A DNA stretch of 64,000 bases from Aliamphritea spongicola (GTDB lineage: Bacteria > Pseudomonadota > Gammaproteobacteria > Pseudomonadales > Balneatricaceae): the NCBI GenBank assembly GCA_024347235.1, contig AP025283.1, positions 3,596,001-3,660,000 on the forward strand. Reading direction: 5' to 3'. Below are positions 1 through 10,378 of this stretch, piece after piece. The number at the start of each line of letters is the position of its first letter. Within the stretch, counting starts at the first letter, position 1. Under the pieces are notes generated by a model. The model did not search any database, was not told the DNA's origin, and saw nothing but the letters and a program-made list of their open reading frames with translations. The translations under genes were made by a program, and so were the position numbers.

Positions 1-594
1 CCAGTGGTAATCGACGTTGAAACTGCCGGGTTCAATGCTGAGACAGATGCACTTCTGGAAATTGCTGCCGTTACCCTGACAATGGATGACGATGGAAACC
101 TGCTGATCGATCAGAGCTACTCCTTCAACGTAAATCCGTTTGAAGGCGCCAATCTGGAAAAGTCCGCACTGGAATTTACGGGCATTGACCCTTATAACCC
201 GCTCCGCGGCGCCATCGACGAACAGGAAGCACTGGAAAAGATCTTCAAGCCGATCCGCAAATCAGTTAAAGCCCATAACTGTAAGCGGGCGATTCTGGTG
301 GGCCACAACGCCCATTTCGATCACAGTTTCGTGACTGCAGCCGCAGAACGCTGTGATATGAAACGTAACCCGTTCCACCCGTTTTCCACCTTTGACACTG
401 CCACTCTGGCAGGTCTGGCATTTGGCCACACCGTACTGGCAAAAGCCTGTGACATTGCCGATATCGACTTCGACGGCAAGGAAGCGCACTCCGCCCTGTA
501 CGACACCATGAAAACCGCAGAACTGTTCTGCACCATTGTAAACCGCTGGAAAGACCTGGGCGGCTGGAGCATGGTTCAGGATCACTACGAATAA
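1..594 (+). CDS. rnt: Ribonuclease T, 5'-truncated by the window edge
   Basis: RNase T is a DEDDh-type 3'-5' exoribonuclease that trims tRNA and other stable RNA 3' ends. The reading frame is open from the first base of the window, so the true start lies upstream. About 197 residues are present, close to the whole protein. The DnaQ-fold motifs are visible: VIDVET (first D and E) at the very start, NAHFDHSF in the middle, and HSALYDT near the end supplying the catalytic His and last Asp. A strong bidirectional terminator follows. The frame is intact and the family assignment is firm. Confidence 0.95.
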   Translation, partial: PVVIDVETAGFNAETDALLEIAAVTLTMDDDGNLLIDQSYSFNVNPFEGANLEKSALEFTGIDPYNPLRGAIDEQEALEKIFKPIRKSVKAHNCKRAILVGHNAHFDHSFVTAAAERCDMKRNPFHPFSTFDTATLAGLAFGHTVLAKACDIADIDFDGKEAHSALYDTMKTAELFCTIVNRWKDLGGWSMVQDHYE

Positions 595-616
595 CCGGTG
601 CCTGACACTCGCCCAT

Positions 617-644
617 AAAAAGCCCTGACACAACAGGGCTTTTT
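617..644. terminator. Bidirectional intrinsic terminator between rnt and the MFS gene
   Basis: AAAAAGCCCTG and CAGGGCTTTTT form an 11-bp stem around a 6-nt loop, with A and T runs on both sides. It can end transcription of rnt from the left and of the convergent efflux gene from the right. Confidence 0.9.
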
Positions 645-647
645 GTA

Positions 648-1885
648 TCAGGACGCTTCTGTATGCCGTCGCCCCGCTTCAATCCAGCGCATCATCACCA
701 GCCCAACCCCGGCACAGACAGCAAAGCCAGCCACCAGCGGGATCACAGTGTCATTGAACAAACTGCCAATAAATACACCAATCACTGCCGACAGCAGCGT
801 AGAAACCGCCCCCACAACGGCGGCGCCCATACCGGCATACTTACCCAGCCCTTCCATGGCCAACGCATTCAGATTGCTGAACAGCATGCCGATACAGGCA
901 AACGCCACAATAAAATACAGCGTTAACAGCCATAACGGTGGCATCCCCTGCCAGTAACTGCTAACAGCCACACACAGGACTGAACTGACCATCAGTATCA
1001 GCAAGGCCCGCCAGGTCAGATGTTGCATGCCCAGCTGCACCACCATGCGGCCATTAAGGTAAGAAGAAAAACCAATGGCAAAAGCCAGCATCGCAAAATA
1101 CAGGGGAAACCATTCACCCAGACCGTATAACTGCTGGAAAACCTGTGCAGAAGAACTCAGGTACGCCACAAATGCACCGGAAACAATCCCGGCCATCAGG
1201 GTATAACCCATGGCAAAGCGGTCGGTTGATACTTTGACAAATGCTTTGCTGATCGCCTTAAGCGAAAATGGCACCCGCTTTTCAGGCGGATGCGTCTCCG
1301 GCTGGCGCTGATGAAACCAGATCAGGCTGATCAGACCAATCGCCAGAATCGCCACAAAGATATAACGCCAGTCAGCGACCCAGAGAATCAGTTGCCCGAA
1401 CACCGGTGCCACCATCGGAATCACGATGAATATGACCATGATAAAAGACATCACCCGGGCCATTTCACGCCCGGCAAACTGATCCCGGACAATAGCCACC
1501 GTGAGTATCTTGGGGGCAGCAAGGCCAAAGCCCTGCAGGAACCGTCCGAGCAACATCACATCAAGATCCTGAGCGATGATGCTTAAAATACCGCCGACAA
1601 TAAACAGCGCATATCCCACATACATGACCGGCCGGCGACCAAAACTGTCTGACGCCGGACCATAGCACAACTGCCCCACTGCCATGCCGAGAAACAGTAC
1701 GGAGACGACCAGCTGCACATCATTTGCATCGGCCACCTGCAGCGCATCCCCATCAGGGCCAGCGCAGGTAACATGGCATCAATGGCCAGAGCAACCAGTG
1801 ACATCATCATTGCCATGAGGGTGACAAATTCGGCGAACGGCATTTGGCCCGCAAAAGACTTATTCGGCACAGAACATCCCGTCAT
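648..1885 (-). CDS. MFS drug-efflux transporter, Bcr/CflA family (frameshifted)
   Basis: This is a 12-TM major facilitator superfamily antiporter of the inner membrane, of the Bcr/CflA multidrug type. The N-terminus (MTGCSVPNKSF, then TM1 ending AIDAMLPAL) is in one frame and the rest, beginning VADANDVQLVVS with the MFS loop motif GPASDSFGRRP, is in another. The break lies near 1748, at a short G run. Joined, the product is about 410 residues, normal for the family. Substrate unknown. The start at 1885 is the first that includes TM1; no partner gene is seen. Confidence 0.85.
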
Positions 1886-2070
1886 TCATTCGTTAAAGGG
1901 TTTGTTAAGAAAAGTATCAGCAACATCACCGGGTCAGAACAGCCCGGACAGCAAACACGAAAAGACCGGTTATCATACCGCAAGCAGCACAAAACCGGTC
2001 ATTCTAATTCGCTATGCAGCACATGCATTTTTACATACTGCAAACAGCGAAAGTGTTAAACGACAGCCAC

Positions 2071-2096
2071 AAAAAACCGCCATAAAGGCGGTTTTT
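2071..2096. terminator. Intrinsic terminator downstream of the peroxiredoxin gene
   Basis: AAAACCGCC and GGCGGTTTT pair around ATAAA, flanked by A and T runs, 15 bp beyond the peroxiredoxin stop. The symmetry would let it act in both directions. The stretch 1886-2070 before it shows no gene; it probably holds the promoter of the efflux pump. Confidence 0.85.
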
Positions 2097-2110
2097 AAGA
2101 TACTTAAATC

Positions 2111-2713
2111 TTACAGCTTGTCAGCGTTGTCAGACAGGTAGCTTGCAACACCTTCTGGAGATGCAACCATACCTTCGTCACCTTCGCTCCAGCCTGCAGG
2201 GCAAACTTCACCGTTCTTCTGGTGGAACGCCAGTGCGTCAACCATACGCAGCATTTCGTCAACGTTACGGCCCAGTGGCAGATCGTTAACAACCTGGTGA
2301 CGTACCAGACCGTCTTCGTCGATCAGGAAAGAACCACGGAAAGCAACACCACCTTCAGACTCAACGTCGTAGTCTTTGCAGATGCTGTGAGTCATGTCGG
2401 CAACCAGAGTGTATTTAACCGGACCGATACCACCTTGTTCTACAGGAGTGTTACGCCATGCGTTGTGAGAGAAGTGAGAGTCGATAGAAACACCGATTAC
2501 TTCAACGCCACGCTTAGCAAACTCTTCGATGCGGTGATCGAAAGCCAGCAGCTCAGAAGGACATACGAAAGTGAAGTCCAGTGGGTAGAAGAATACTACA
2601 GCTTTCTTGCCCTTAGTTGCTTCAGACAGTGTAAAAGCGTCAACGATTTCACCGTTGCCCAGTACTGCTGGTGCTGTAAAGTCCGGAGCGTTCTTACCTA
2701 CTAATACGGCCAT
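2111..2713 (-). CDS. Typical 2-Cys peroxiredoxin (AhpC/TSA family)
   Basis: This cytoplasmic thiol peroxidase reduces hydrogen peroxide and organic hydroperoxides. It has 200 residues, the normal length. The peroxidatic Cys is about residue 51 in DFTFVCPSE and the resolving Cys sits in EVCPAGW near residue 170, so it is a typical 2-Cys enzyme. I chose the MAVLVGKNAPDF start because AGAGA lies just upstream; a longer frame adds 17 unrelated residues. A monothiol glutaredoxin gene lies next upstream on the same strand. No ahpF reductase is nearby, so electrons probably come from a thioredoxin system. Confidence 0.93.
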   Translation of the reverse strand: MAVLVGKNAPDFTAPAVLGNGEIVDAFTLSEATKGKKAVVFFYPLDFTFVCPSELLAFDHRIEEFAKRGVEVIGVSIDSHFSHNAWRNTPVEQGGIGPVKYTLVADMTHSICKDYDVESEGGVAFRGSFLIDEDGLVRHQVVNDLPLGRNVDEMLRMVDALAFHQKNGEVCPAGWSEGDEGMVASPEGVASYLSDNADKL

Positions 2714-2869
2714 GTTTAGTTCTCTCTTAAATGAATTAAAAATACAGCGGTTTCCCGCGCACAAATTAAGTGCGAATCAGCATAGCAGATAGTTCTTATT
2801 AGACTAATTAAACAAGCCTATAAAAACGATAAAGAATATTAATTACCAGCCAGCTGATCCGGAAATGAC

Positions 2870-3202
2870 TTACTCGCTTTCAGCCTGACCGGCAGCCGCT
2901 TCAGCAATCAGCTCTTTCAGCTCGCCGCTTGCCGCCATTTCAGTCACGATATCACAACCGCCGATAAGCTCACCTTTTACCCACAGCTGCGGGAAGGTTG
3001 GCCAGTTAGCATATTTTGGCAGCTCTGAGCGGATTTCCGGATTTTCCAGAATGTTAACAAACGCAAAGCGCTCGCCGCACTCCATCACCGCTTCAACCGT
3101 GCGGGAAGAAAAGCCACACTGCGGGAAACGGGGCGTGCCCTTCATGTACAGCAGAATATCATTGGATTCGATCTGCTCTTTAATGGTATCAACGACGCTC
3201 AT
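2870..3202 (-). CDS. grxD: Monothiol glutaredoxin Grx4 (CGFS type)
   Basis: Grx4-type glutaredoxins bind and transfer [2Fe-2S] clusters rather than act as disulfide reductases. The 110-residue protein has the diagnostic CGFS active site (PQCGFSSRT), the preceding KGTP glutathione-binding segment, the WPTFPQLW cis-Pro region and GGCDIV at the C-terminal GSH site. The frame is intact. The position beside a peroxiredoxin suggests a redox/iron neighbourhood but not necessarily one operon, since 156 bp separate the two. Confidence 0.95.
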   Translation of the reverse strand: MSVVDTIKEQIESNDILLYMKGTPRFPQCGFSSRTVEAVMECGERFAFVNILENPEIRSELPKYANWPTFPQLWVKGELIGGCDIVTEMAASGELKELIAEAAAGQAESE

Positions 3203-3521
3203 AAGTACACCTTTAAACCTGTCAAAACTTTCGCCCGTTTCTGCGGGGGCGTTAAAAACGCAAGCCTAGCATAAACCCGAGTGATTTACTCAAGAAATAT
3301 TCCGTTGCCTGTCTGCCCGGATGAGCAGTTCTTTATCCTAATCCCTGTCTTTATAAATCATTGTGACACGGATCAATAAATTCAAGCCCGAAACGGCCCC
3401 TTTCGCAGATAAATCACGGCAAAGATTGCTAAACTTGCGTCGATTGAATAGACTTTTGCGTTTTTCCACGCCGAGACTTCTTCTTTATTGGCGATGGGTC
3501 CATGTTGCAGAGAGGGACTTT

Positions 3522-4706
3522 ATGTCTACACAGCCCATAATGAACACTTATGCACGCCTGTCCGTAGCCTTTGATCACGGCGAAGGTTCCTGGCTGTATG
3601 ATACCGATGGCCATAAATATCTGGACGCGCTGAGCGGCATCGCCGTATGCGGTCTGGGTCACGCACATCCGGCGGTGACTACCGCCATCAGCGAACAGGC
3701 CAGCCAGCTTATTCATACCTCAAACCTGTACACCATTCCGAACCAGGAACGTCTGGCCCGCCGTCTGACTCAGATCTCCGGTATGGACAGCGTATTCTTC
3801 GGTAACTCCGGTGCAGAAGCGAACGAAGCGGCAATCAAACTGGCCCGTCGCTACGGTCACGGTAAGGGTATTGATCAGCCGGTCACCATTGTTATGGATG
3901 GCTCTTTCCATGGCCGTACCATGGCCACCCTGAGTGCGACCGGTAACCGTGCAGTACAGGCCGGTTTTGAACCACTGGTCAGCGGCTTTGTCCGGGCACC
4001 GTTCAACGATGTTGAAGCGGTCCGTAAAATTGCGGCCAACAATCCTAACGTGGTGGCAATTCTGGTTGAACCGATTCAGGGTGAAGGCGGCGTGGTTATC
4101 CCTGCTGATGATTACCTGAACCAGCTCCGGGATATCTGCGATGAGCACGACTGGCTGCTGATGCTGGACGAAGTCCAGACCGGCAACGGCCGTACCGGCA
4201 GCTACTTTGCTTACCAGCAAAACAATATTCTTCCTGACGTGGTAACCACGGCTAAAGGCCTGGGTAACGGCGTACCGATCGGTGCCTGCCTGGCACGCGG
4301 CAAAGCCGCTGAGATCCTGATTCCGGGTACCCACGGCTCTACATACGGCGGCAACCCGCTTTGCTGTGCTGCTGCACTGGCGGTGGTTGATACCATCACC
4401 AATGATAAGCTGGACAAACGGGCCGCTGAACTGGGCGACCAGATTGCAGACGGTTTCCGTGATCAGTTGGGCAGCTCTGAAAGCGTGAAGGAAGTCCGTA
4501 ACAAAGGCATGATGATTGCCATTGAACTGAGTGAAGCCGGTTCCGAACTGGCAGTGCTTGCGAAGGTAAAAGGTGTACTGCTGAACATTACCGGTGGCGG
4601 TAAAGTGGTACGTCTGTTACCGCCTCTGACGATGACTGACAGTGAAGCCAAACTGCTGGTAAACACTGTTTCACGCATCATCAAGGTTTATATGGCTGAC
4701 GAATAA
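3522..4706 (+). CDS. argD: Acetylornithine aminotransferase (class III, PLP)
   Basis: It catalyses the transamination of N-acetylglutamate semialdehyde in arginine synthesis and may also serve succinyl-diaminopimelate. The product is 394 residues from ATG 3522, preceded by AGAGGGACTTT; an upstream extension of the frame is basic and unlike the family. Visible motifs are [13 protein letters not shown] (phosphate-binding region), [12 protein letters not shown], and the Schiff-base lysine in [13 protein letters not shown]. It lies directly upstream of argF, which supports the arginine role over other class III aminotransferases. Confidence 0.92.
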   Translation: MSTQPIMNTYARLSVAFDHGEGSWLYDTDGHKYLDALSGIAVCGLGHAHPAVTTAISEQASQLIHTSNLYTIPNQERLARRLTQISGMDSVFFGNSGAEANEAAIKLARRYGHGKGIDQPVTIVMDGSFHGRTMATLSATGNRAVQAGFEPLVSGFVRAPFNDVEAVRKIAANNPNVVAILVEPIQGEGGVVIPADDYLNQLRDICDEHDWLLMLDEVQTGNGRTGSYFAYQQNNILPDVVTTAKGLGNGVPIGACLARGKAAEILIPGTHGSTYGGNPLCCAAALAVVDTITNDKLDKRAAELGDQIADGFRDQLGSSESVKEVRNKGMMIAIELSEAGSELAVLAKVKGVLLNITGGGKVVRLLPPLTMTDSEAKLLVNTVSRIIKVYMADE

Positions 4707-4734
4707 CCGCCAGCTCTGATTCATTAACGAAATT

Positions 4735-4763
4735 AAGGAGGCCTGATTCGTCAGGCCCTTTTA
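4735..4763 (+). promoter_or_regulatory. SD-embedded, terminator-like hairpin between argD and argF
   Basis: A strong Shine-Dalgarno AAGGAGG (4735-4741) overlaps the left arm of a 7-bp stem, GGCCTGA / TCAGGCC, closed by a TTCG loop and followed by CTTTTATT. The argF ATG is at 4766, so the SD is 24 nt away linearly. The element could end argD transcripts, hide the SD, or bring it closer to the start by folding. No leader peptide was recognised. Confidence 0.6.
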
Positions 4764-4765
4764 TT

Positions 4766-5680
4766 ATGACAACAAGACATTTCTTAACCCTGCTAGATTT
4801 AACGCCCGATGAACTGAAAGCGCTGATCCGACGCGCTGTGGAACTGAAGCGAATTCGCAACAGTGGTGAGATCTACGAGCCATTGAAAAACCAGGTACTG
4901 GCGATGATTTTTGAAAAATCCTCTACCCGTACCCGCGTATCTTTCGAGGCTGGCATGGCACAGTTTGGTGGCCATGCCCTCTTCTTGTCATCACGCGATA
5001 CCCAGCTGGGCCGCGGCGAGCCGGTTGAAGACAGCGCCAAGGTCATCTCCAGCATGTGCGATGCAGTAATGATCCGTACCTTCTCACATGAATCAGTAGA
5101 AACCTTCGCTGCGAATTCCAGCGTGCCTGTTATCAACGCCCTGACCGATGACTATCATCCGTGTCAGCTGCTGGCAGACATGCAGACTTACTACGAACAC
5201 CGTGGCGACATCCAGGGCAAGACTGTGACCTGGGTAGGTGATGGCAACAACATGTGTCACTCTTACATCAATGCTGCCCGCCAGTTTGACTTCCACCTGA
5301 ACATTGCCTGCCCGGAAGGTTTTGACCCGAATGCCGAGCTGGTTGCTGCCAACCAGGATCGCATCAGCATCTACCGTACTCCGGAAGAAGCAATCAAAGG
5401 TTCCCACCTGGTCGTTACCGACGTATGGGCATCCATGGGTCAGGAAGAAGAGCAGAAAGAACGTGAAAAAGCCTTTGCCGGCTATCAGGTCACCTCTGCC
5501 CTGATGGACACTGCCGACAAAGAAGCTCTGTTCATGCACTGCCTGCCAGCCCACCGCGGTGAAGAAGTCAGCGCAGAACTGATGGACAATGATCCGCGCT
5601 CAGTCGTATTTGATGAAGCAGAAAACCGCCTGCACGCTCAGAAAGCGCTGCTGGAACTGCTGATGGTTGGCAGCCAGTAA
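4766..5680 (+). CDS. argF: Ornithine carbamoyltransferase, anabolic
   Basis: It joins carbamoyl phosphate and ornithine to give citrulline in arginine synthesis. The 304-residue frame has the carbamoyl-phosphate loop SSTRTR near residue 50, HPCQ near 130, and [10 protein letters not shown] near 265, all diagnostic for OTC. The N-terminus [17 protein letters not shown] is family-typical, which fixes the start despite the unusual distance to the SD. Length and context with argD favour the anabolic form over catabolic ArcB. Confidence 0.97.
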   Translation: MTTRHFLTLLDLTPDELKALIRRAVELKRIRNSGEIYEPLKNQVLAMIFEKSSTRTRVSFEAGMAQFGGHALFLSSRDTQLGRGEPVEDSAKVISSMCDAVMIRTFSHESVETFAANSSVPVINALTDDYHPCQLLADMQTYYEHRGDIQGKTVTWVGDGNNMCHSYINAARQFDFHLNIACPEGFDPNAELVAANQDRISIYRTPEEAIKGSHLVVTDVWASMGQEEEQKEREKAFAGYQVTSALMDTADKEALFMHCLPAHRGEEVSAELMDNDPRSVVFDEAENRLHAQKALLELLMVGSQ

Positions 5681-5691
5681 TCTGCCCTTTT

Positions 5692-5730
5692 ACCGTCTTA
5701 CCCCTGCTTCTGAATGCCGGGGTAAGCGGT
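5692..5730. terminator. Imperfect inverted repeat after argF
   Basis: ACCGTCTTACCCC pairs with GGGGTAAGCGGT across a 14-nt loop with one bulge. There is no clear T run, so it may be a weak terminator or an RNA 3'-end stabiliser of the argD-argF message. Confidence 0.5.
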
Positions 5731-5806
5731 TACTCTCCGGCAATGCCGTCAAGGTACGACAGTTCATACTATACTCATATCTAAGTTGAAGTTGAGGTTC
5801 CCCCGT

Positions 5807-6721
5807 ATGATCGAGCTTCGTCATTTAAAAACACTCTCTGCTCTGCGTGACACCGGAAGTCTGGTAGATGCGGCAGACCGCATTCACCTGACCCAGTCCG
5901 CCCTGTCACATCAGATCAAAGATCTGGAAGACCGCCTCGACTGCTCACTCTTTATCCGCAAAACCAAACCCATCTGTTTCACCAGCGCCGGCCAGCGAAT
6001 TCTGGCACTGGCCGATGAAGTGTTACCGATGGTGCGTAATGCCGAACGGGATATCGCCCGCCTGGCCGGCGGAGAAGCCGGCCGGCTGAATATCTGCATT
6101 GAGTGTCACAGCTGCTTTGACTGGCTGATGCCCACCATAGATCATTTCCGCCAGAACTGGCCGGAAGTGGAAATGGACCTGTCTACCGGCTTCAGTTTTC
6201 TGCCCCTGCCGGCACTGGCCCGGGGAGATCTGGATCTGGTCATAACCGCGGATCCGGAAGAACGTAACGGCATTACCTACATTCCGCTGTTCACCTACGA
6301 ATCGGTATTAGCCATTGCCAAACAACACCGACTGGTCGCTAAACGGCATATCCAGCCACAGGACCTGGCCAGCGAAGTACTGATTACTTACCCGGTAGAA
6401 TCCCACCGGCTGGATGTATTCAAACACTTTCTGGAACCGGCAGATATCGAACCGGCGAGTATCCGTACCTCAGAACTGACGGTGATGATCATGCAACTGG
6501 TCGCCAGCGGGCGCGGCGTGTCCGCACTGCCTAACTGGGCAATACACCAGTACATCGAACAGAACTACATCAGCGCCAGGCCTCTGGGAGAAAAAGGTGT
6601 CTGGTGTACTCTGTATGCAGCCATCCGTGATGATCAGAAAGATGCCGACTTCATGCTGGACTTCCTCAGCACGGCCAAGGAAATTACCTTTAAAAACCTC
6701 AGCGGCATTAAGTCTGCATGA
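5807..6721 (+). CDS. metR: LysR-type regulator MetR
   Basis: MetR is the homocysteine-responsive activator of methionine-synthesis genes. The start at 5807 gives MIELRHLKTLSALRDTGSL, which closely matches known MetR proteins; the helix-turn-helix continues through LTQSALSHQIKDLEDRL. Further MetR-like segments are IECHSCFDWLMP near residue 100, WPEVEMDL, and GRGVSALPNWA in the effector domain. It has 304 residues and is intact. The stop overlaps the next start as ATGA, so the downstream unknown gene is translationally coupled. Confidence 0.92.
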   Translation: MIELRHLKTLSALRDTGSLVDAADRIHLTQSALSHQIKDLEDRLDCSLFIRKTKPICFTSAGQRILALADEVLPMVRNAERDIARLAGGEAGRLNICIECHSCFDWLMPTIDHFRQNWPEVEMDLSTGFSFLPLPALARGDLDLVITADPEERNGITYIPLFTYESVLAIAKQHRLVAKRHIQPQDLASEVLITYPVESHRLDVFKHFLEPADIEPASIRTSELTVMIMQLVASGRGVSALPNWAIHQYIEQNYISARPLGEKGVWCTLYAAIRDDQKDADFMLDFLSTAKEITFKNLSGIKSA

Positions 6722-7188
6722 GCCCGGGGATGACCAGCCTGGGCAATTCTGAAGCAGCCCTGCGCCTCTACCTGCCCACACCTCCCTTGCTGGAAAACGG
6801 CTGGCGCGGCTACGATGACACTGTGCGCCAGAACGGCAACCACTGGCGCAAAATACTGATTATTCTGTCTAAAATCGTTACCCGGACAGATGACTGGCGA
6901 CACCACCGGGATCACAAACTGCTGGATACCGAAGCGATTGATTTCAGTAATAGCCTGCATCCCAACGCCAGCATTCATCTGATTGCCGGCAAAGCCAGCT
7001 GGGAACGGCTCGGACTGGTGGATAATGATAAGTGCCCTTCAGAAGCAGGATTTACACCGCTGGATAACACTGGAATGCTGTGGCGCAGGGATAATCTGAT
7101 ACTTACCCCTTACCCGGACTACCGCCAGTTTCCAAATGCCCAGATAGATTGCCTGCGCTCAGCTCTGTTCAGCAACAGTCTCTGTTAA
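6718..7188 (+). CDS. Conserved hypothetical protein coupled to metR
   Basis: A 156-residue soluble protein with no signal peptide or membrane segment. It starts within the metR stop codon (ATGA). The sequence has a Pro- and Trp-bearing N-terminus (YLPTPPLLENGWRGYDD) and a conserved-looking middle (LHPNASIHLIAGKASWERL) and end (LTPYPDYRQFPN). It resembles small uncharacterised gammaproteobacterial proteins, but I do not recognise a function. Its last 30 bp overlap the convergent GGDEF gene. The coupling suggests co-expression with MetR, not a proven shared role. Confidence 0.75.
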   Translation: MSPGMTSLGNSEAALRLYLPTPPLLENGWRGYDDTVRQNGNHWRKILIILSKIVTRTDDWRHHRDHKLLDTEAIDFSNSLHPNASIHLIAGKASWERLGLVDNDKCPSEAGFTPLDNTGMLWRRDNLILTPYPDYRQFPNAQIDCLRSALFSNSLC

Positions 7189-8804
7189 GGACTGCAGTTG
7201 CCCTTCTTCACAACGGTTACGGCCATTTTCCTTGGCCTGATATAACGCTTTATCCACCACCAGATACAACTGCTCAAAACTCACGTTATTGGCAGGCGCT
7301 TCTGCAAAACCCACCGATAATGTCAGCGTGCCCATATCTGGAAAGATCTGCCCGGCCACCTCACAGTAACGCTTACGCAACCACTCAGCCTTAGCCCTCG
7401 CCTTGCCCGCTTGCGTACCGGGCATCAGTAACACGAACTCTTCGCCACCATAGCGGCAAATCACATCACTGCTCCGGCATTCATCGCTCATCAACTGAGC
7501 CAGAAGACAAATAACATCATCCCCGGTTTTATGACCGAACTCATCATTCACCCGCTTAAAGTGGTCCAGATCCAACATCAGCATGCCCACCAGCTGCGGA
7601 TTATCCGGCACAAATATTTTCTCACTCAGGGTTTCAAGCATTCTCCGGTTGAACAGCCCGGTCAACACATCATGGGTCGCCTGATACTCAAGGGTATCCT
7701 TCAGATCTGTGACTTCTTTTATCTTGGTTTGCAAGGCATCGTTATAGCTGCGTACCTGATGTTCCAGACGCTTTTGTTCAGTGATGTCTGTGGACAGACC
7801 GATATAACTGTCAATTTCACCTGCTTCATTGCGCAGCGGAATTTTCACCGTCCAGTAATAGTAAACCTCATCAGGCGCGGTAAACGATTCAAGGCAATCA
7901 ACCCGTTCTCCGGTTTCAAAGACTTCCCGGTCGGTACAGTCAAACGCCTCCCCTGAACCTCACCGAGCAAATCAAAATTATTCTTCCCGATGATCTCATC
8001 CTGCGGCAGCTGAAACAGCGCTTCGGTCTGTTTATTCACGTACTGAAAACGGCGTTCCTTATCTTTAATAAAGATATAGGCACCCACATTATCCAGAATG
8101 GTCGAAAGCCGCTGTTCACTGACATATAAACGCTTCTGGGTTTCCTTCAGCTCGCTGATATCCATTGAGATACCGAACAGGCCAAGCGGCATGCCCTCAT
8201 CATCATAAAGCGGCTTTTTAACGGTGAGGTAATCCCGGTACTCATCATGATTGCGGACGTAATTCCGCTCTTCCAGCTCCAGCGTAATCCCTGCTCAATG
8301 ACCTTACTGTCCGTCTGTTCAATCATTTTGCGGCCGGTTTCGACGTCGAACAGCTGGCAATCATTCGCCCCTACGATTTCCTGCGGACTGCGCTCAAACA
8401 ACTCACACACCTGTTTATTCACATAGGTATAGTTGTAATTCACATCTTTGCAGTACACATATGCGCCGAGATTATCCAGCATGGCGTAGAAATTCTGCCG
8501 CTCATTATCGCTCAGCTCTGGCCGGCTTAAATGCACAGCAATAACAGTATGACCACCTTCCTGAATATCCGAACAGCAGAGTAAAAGGCTTTTCACCCAG
8601 ATATACCTGGGTATTTTTGACGGTACGGGCCATTTCGATCGCCGGCAACAGTATCTGTTGCCAGGTATCGCGGCCTTCAGGCGTACTGACATCCAGCCCG
8701 GTGAGCATGGCCGCCTTTTTATTGACCAGTAAAGGTTCAGATGAATCAGCGCCTACCAGGATGTAGGCCTGCTCCAGTTGCGCAAACACATTTAATAAAG
8801 ACAC
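7159..8804 (-). CDS. PAS-PAS-GGDEF diguanylate cyclase (three frameshifts)
   Basis: A sensor-type enzyme making cyclic di-GMP. Joined across breaks near 8578, 8295 and 7955 it gives about 545 residues: an N-terminal PAS-like segment, two similar PAS domains (each with NLGAYVY or NVGAYIF, then YVNKQ) ending in PAC motifs such as GISMDISE and GLSTDITEQ, a short coiled linker, and a GGDEF domain. The catalytic motif is RYGGEEF, and an RxxD product-inhibition site (RSSD) lies five residues before GGEEF, so activity and feedback control are both expected. No transmembrane segment is seen, so it is probably cytoplasmic. Confidence 0.85.
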
Positions 8805-9039
8805 ACTCCCCTGTGCCGAACGACAAAGCCATAAGCCGGTTAGCTAACCGCTACTCTGATGTCTGTCTCCGAGCCAACTTCGTGAGAGCCGGTAAGCACC
8901 GTACAGAATACCGTGCCAGAGAACTTCCTGACCTGAAACTGAAAACACCTCGTTCTAAATTTCATTGTGCTACAACGACACCGCTAATGGCCATTTATTC
9001 ACTAACCATTGCGGTGTATGCACGGCTATCCCTGAAACT

Positions 9040-9438
9040 TTAAGCCTGACCCGCAGACTGCTCCTGCTGCCAGGCATCAATCACTTCCTGCGCCGCGCGG
9101 AATGCTTCCTGTGCAGCAGGTGCGCCACAATAAACAATTGAATGCAGCAGAACTTCCTGAATTTCAGCAACGCTGCAACCGTTATTCAGCGCTCCCCGGA
9201 CATGCCCTTTAAGCTCCTGCGGTGCCTTCAGTGCCGCCAGCATCGCAATGGTCACCAAAGACCGGGTGGAGCGGGGCAATCCTTCTCTCTGCCAGGTTGA
9301 TCCCCAGGCATGTTCGTTAATCCAGTCCTGAACGGGCTGGGTTAACTCAGTGGTATTATCAATCGCCCGCTGAACAAAAAATTCGCCCATAACCTCGGTA
9401 CGAACCTGCAAACCTTTTTCATAATCCTGCTGTGACAT
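9040..9438 (-). CDS. Carboxymuconolactone decarboxylase family protein 1
   Basis: A 132-residue all-helical AhpD/PcaC-type protein. It has the PcaC-like core RSLVTIAMLAAL, then HVRGALNNG and IVYCGAPAAQEAF. True PcaC decarboxylates gamma-carboxymuconolactone, but no other protocatechuate genes are visible, so the reaction here is open. The CxxC of peroxidase-type members is absent. It is divergent from the SDR gene and is one of two CMD proteins in the catabolic island. The 8805-9039 stretch downstream shows no gene. Confidence 0.88.
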   Translation of the reverse strand: MSQQDYEKGLQVRTEVMGEFFVQRAIDNTTELTQPVQDWINEHAWGSTWQREGLPRSTRSLVTIAMLAALKAPQELKGHVRGALNNGCSVAEIQEVLLHSIVYCGAPAAQEAFRAAQEVIDAWQQEQSAGQA

Positions 9439-9647
9439 ATGCTGCTTCCAGAAGTTGTTGTTATCTCTCTTTACGGAGTATCAGCAACTTATAGGAGCCC
9501 CTGCAAAACACCAGCTTTCACAACAGCCCCCATACTCATTAATGGTTTTTACGTGCTGCAGTAGAAAAATTCTGCCAACCACGGGGATTGCACGGATGCT
9601 TATAGTAAAATCACCATGAACAAAACATGAAGACGGAATCTAAACGG

Positions 9648-10376
9648 ATGCAGAAAACAGCAATTGTGACCGGTGGCAGTAAAGGCATTGGTCTGGCAAT
9701 CATCGAAAAACTGATTCAGGAAGATTATCAGGTCTTCAATCTGGATATTGCCCCGGGAACATCCGGCCAGCATATCACCTGCGACATGCGCGACTTTGCA
9801 CAGGTACAGGAGGCCGTCCGGCAGGCAGCAGACACCACCGGCCGCCTTGACGTATTAATCTGCAACGCAGGTATCCACTTCTCTGCCAATATCGAAAACA
9901 CCCGGGAAGAAGATCTCCAGCGGGTCTTTGATATCAACGTTAAAGGTGCCTTTGCCGCCATTCAGGCCAGCCTGCCCACGATGAAGCAGCAAAACAGCGG
10001 TGCAATCGTTATTGTTGGATCCGATCAGTCTCTGGTGGGCAAACAAAATTCGTTTGCCTATAACCTGACCAAGCACGCGCTGGCTTCAATGACCAAAACC
10101 ACCGCTCTGGACTACGCGGCCTATAATATCCGTAGTAATGCAATTTGCCCCGGCACCATTGAAACACCGCTTTATCATCAGGCTATCGATAATTACTGTG
10201 AACGTTCAGGGGCAGATAAAGCCAGTATCCATGCAGAAGAAGCTGCCCAACAGCCACTGGGACGTCTGGGACAGGCTGAAGAAGTGGCTGAACTGGCCTG
10301 CTTTCTGGCCAGCGATAAAGCCAGTTTTATTACCGGTAGCCTGCACAGCATTGATGGCGGTTACACGGCCCGTTAA
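9648..10376 (+). CDS. Short-chain dehydrogenase/reductase
   Basis: A classical NAD(P)-dependent SDR of about 242 residues. It shows the cofactor loop TGGSKGIG at the N-terminus, an acidic residue after beta-2 (NLDIAPG) suggesting NAD(H), the NAG motif, the catalytic Ser in VGSDQS, YNLTK for Tyr and Lys, and a C-terminal ITGSLHSIDGGY. I prefer ATG 9648 (GACGGA upstream) over 9627. The amidohydrolase gene begins 2 bp after its stop, so the pair is one operon. Substrate unknown; oxidation of a hydroxy-lactone or alcohol is a guess from the context. Confidence 0.88.
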   Translation: MQKTAIVTGGSKGIGLAIIEKLIQEDYQVFNLDIAPGTSGQHITCDMRDFAQVQEAVRQAADTTGRLDVLICNAGIHFSANIENTREEDLQRVFDINVKGAFAAIQASLPTMKQQNSGAIVIVGSDQSLVGKQNSFAYNLTKHALASMTKTTALDYAAYNIRSNAICPGTIETPLYHQAIDNYCERSGADKASIHAEEAAQQPLGRLGQAEEVAELACFLASDKASFITGSLHSIDGGYTAR

Positions 10377-10378
10377 TT

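Noticed and set aside
3720..4334. 204-codon antisense ORF within argD
   Set aside because: A shadow frame of a strongly conserved gene with no recognisable domains.
8741..9043. 100-codon plus-strand ORF covering the stretch before the first CMD gene
   Set aside because: Its first part is antisense to the GGDEF gene and the composition is unlike a protein family; no ribosome-binding site or motif supports it.
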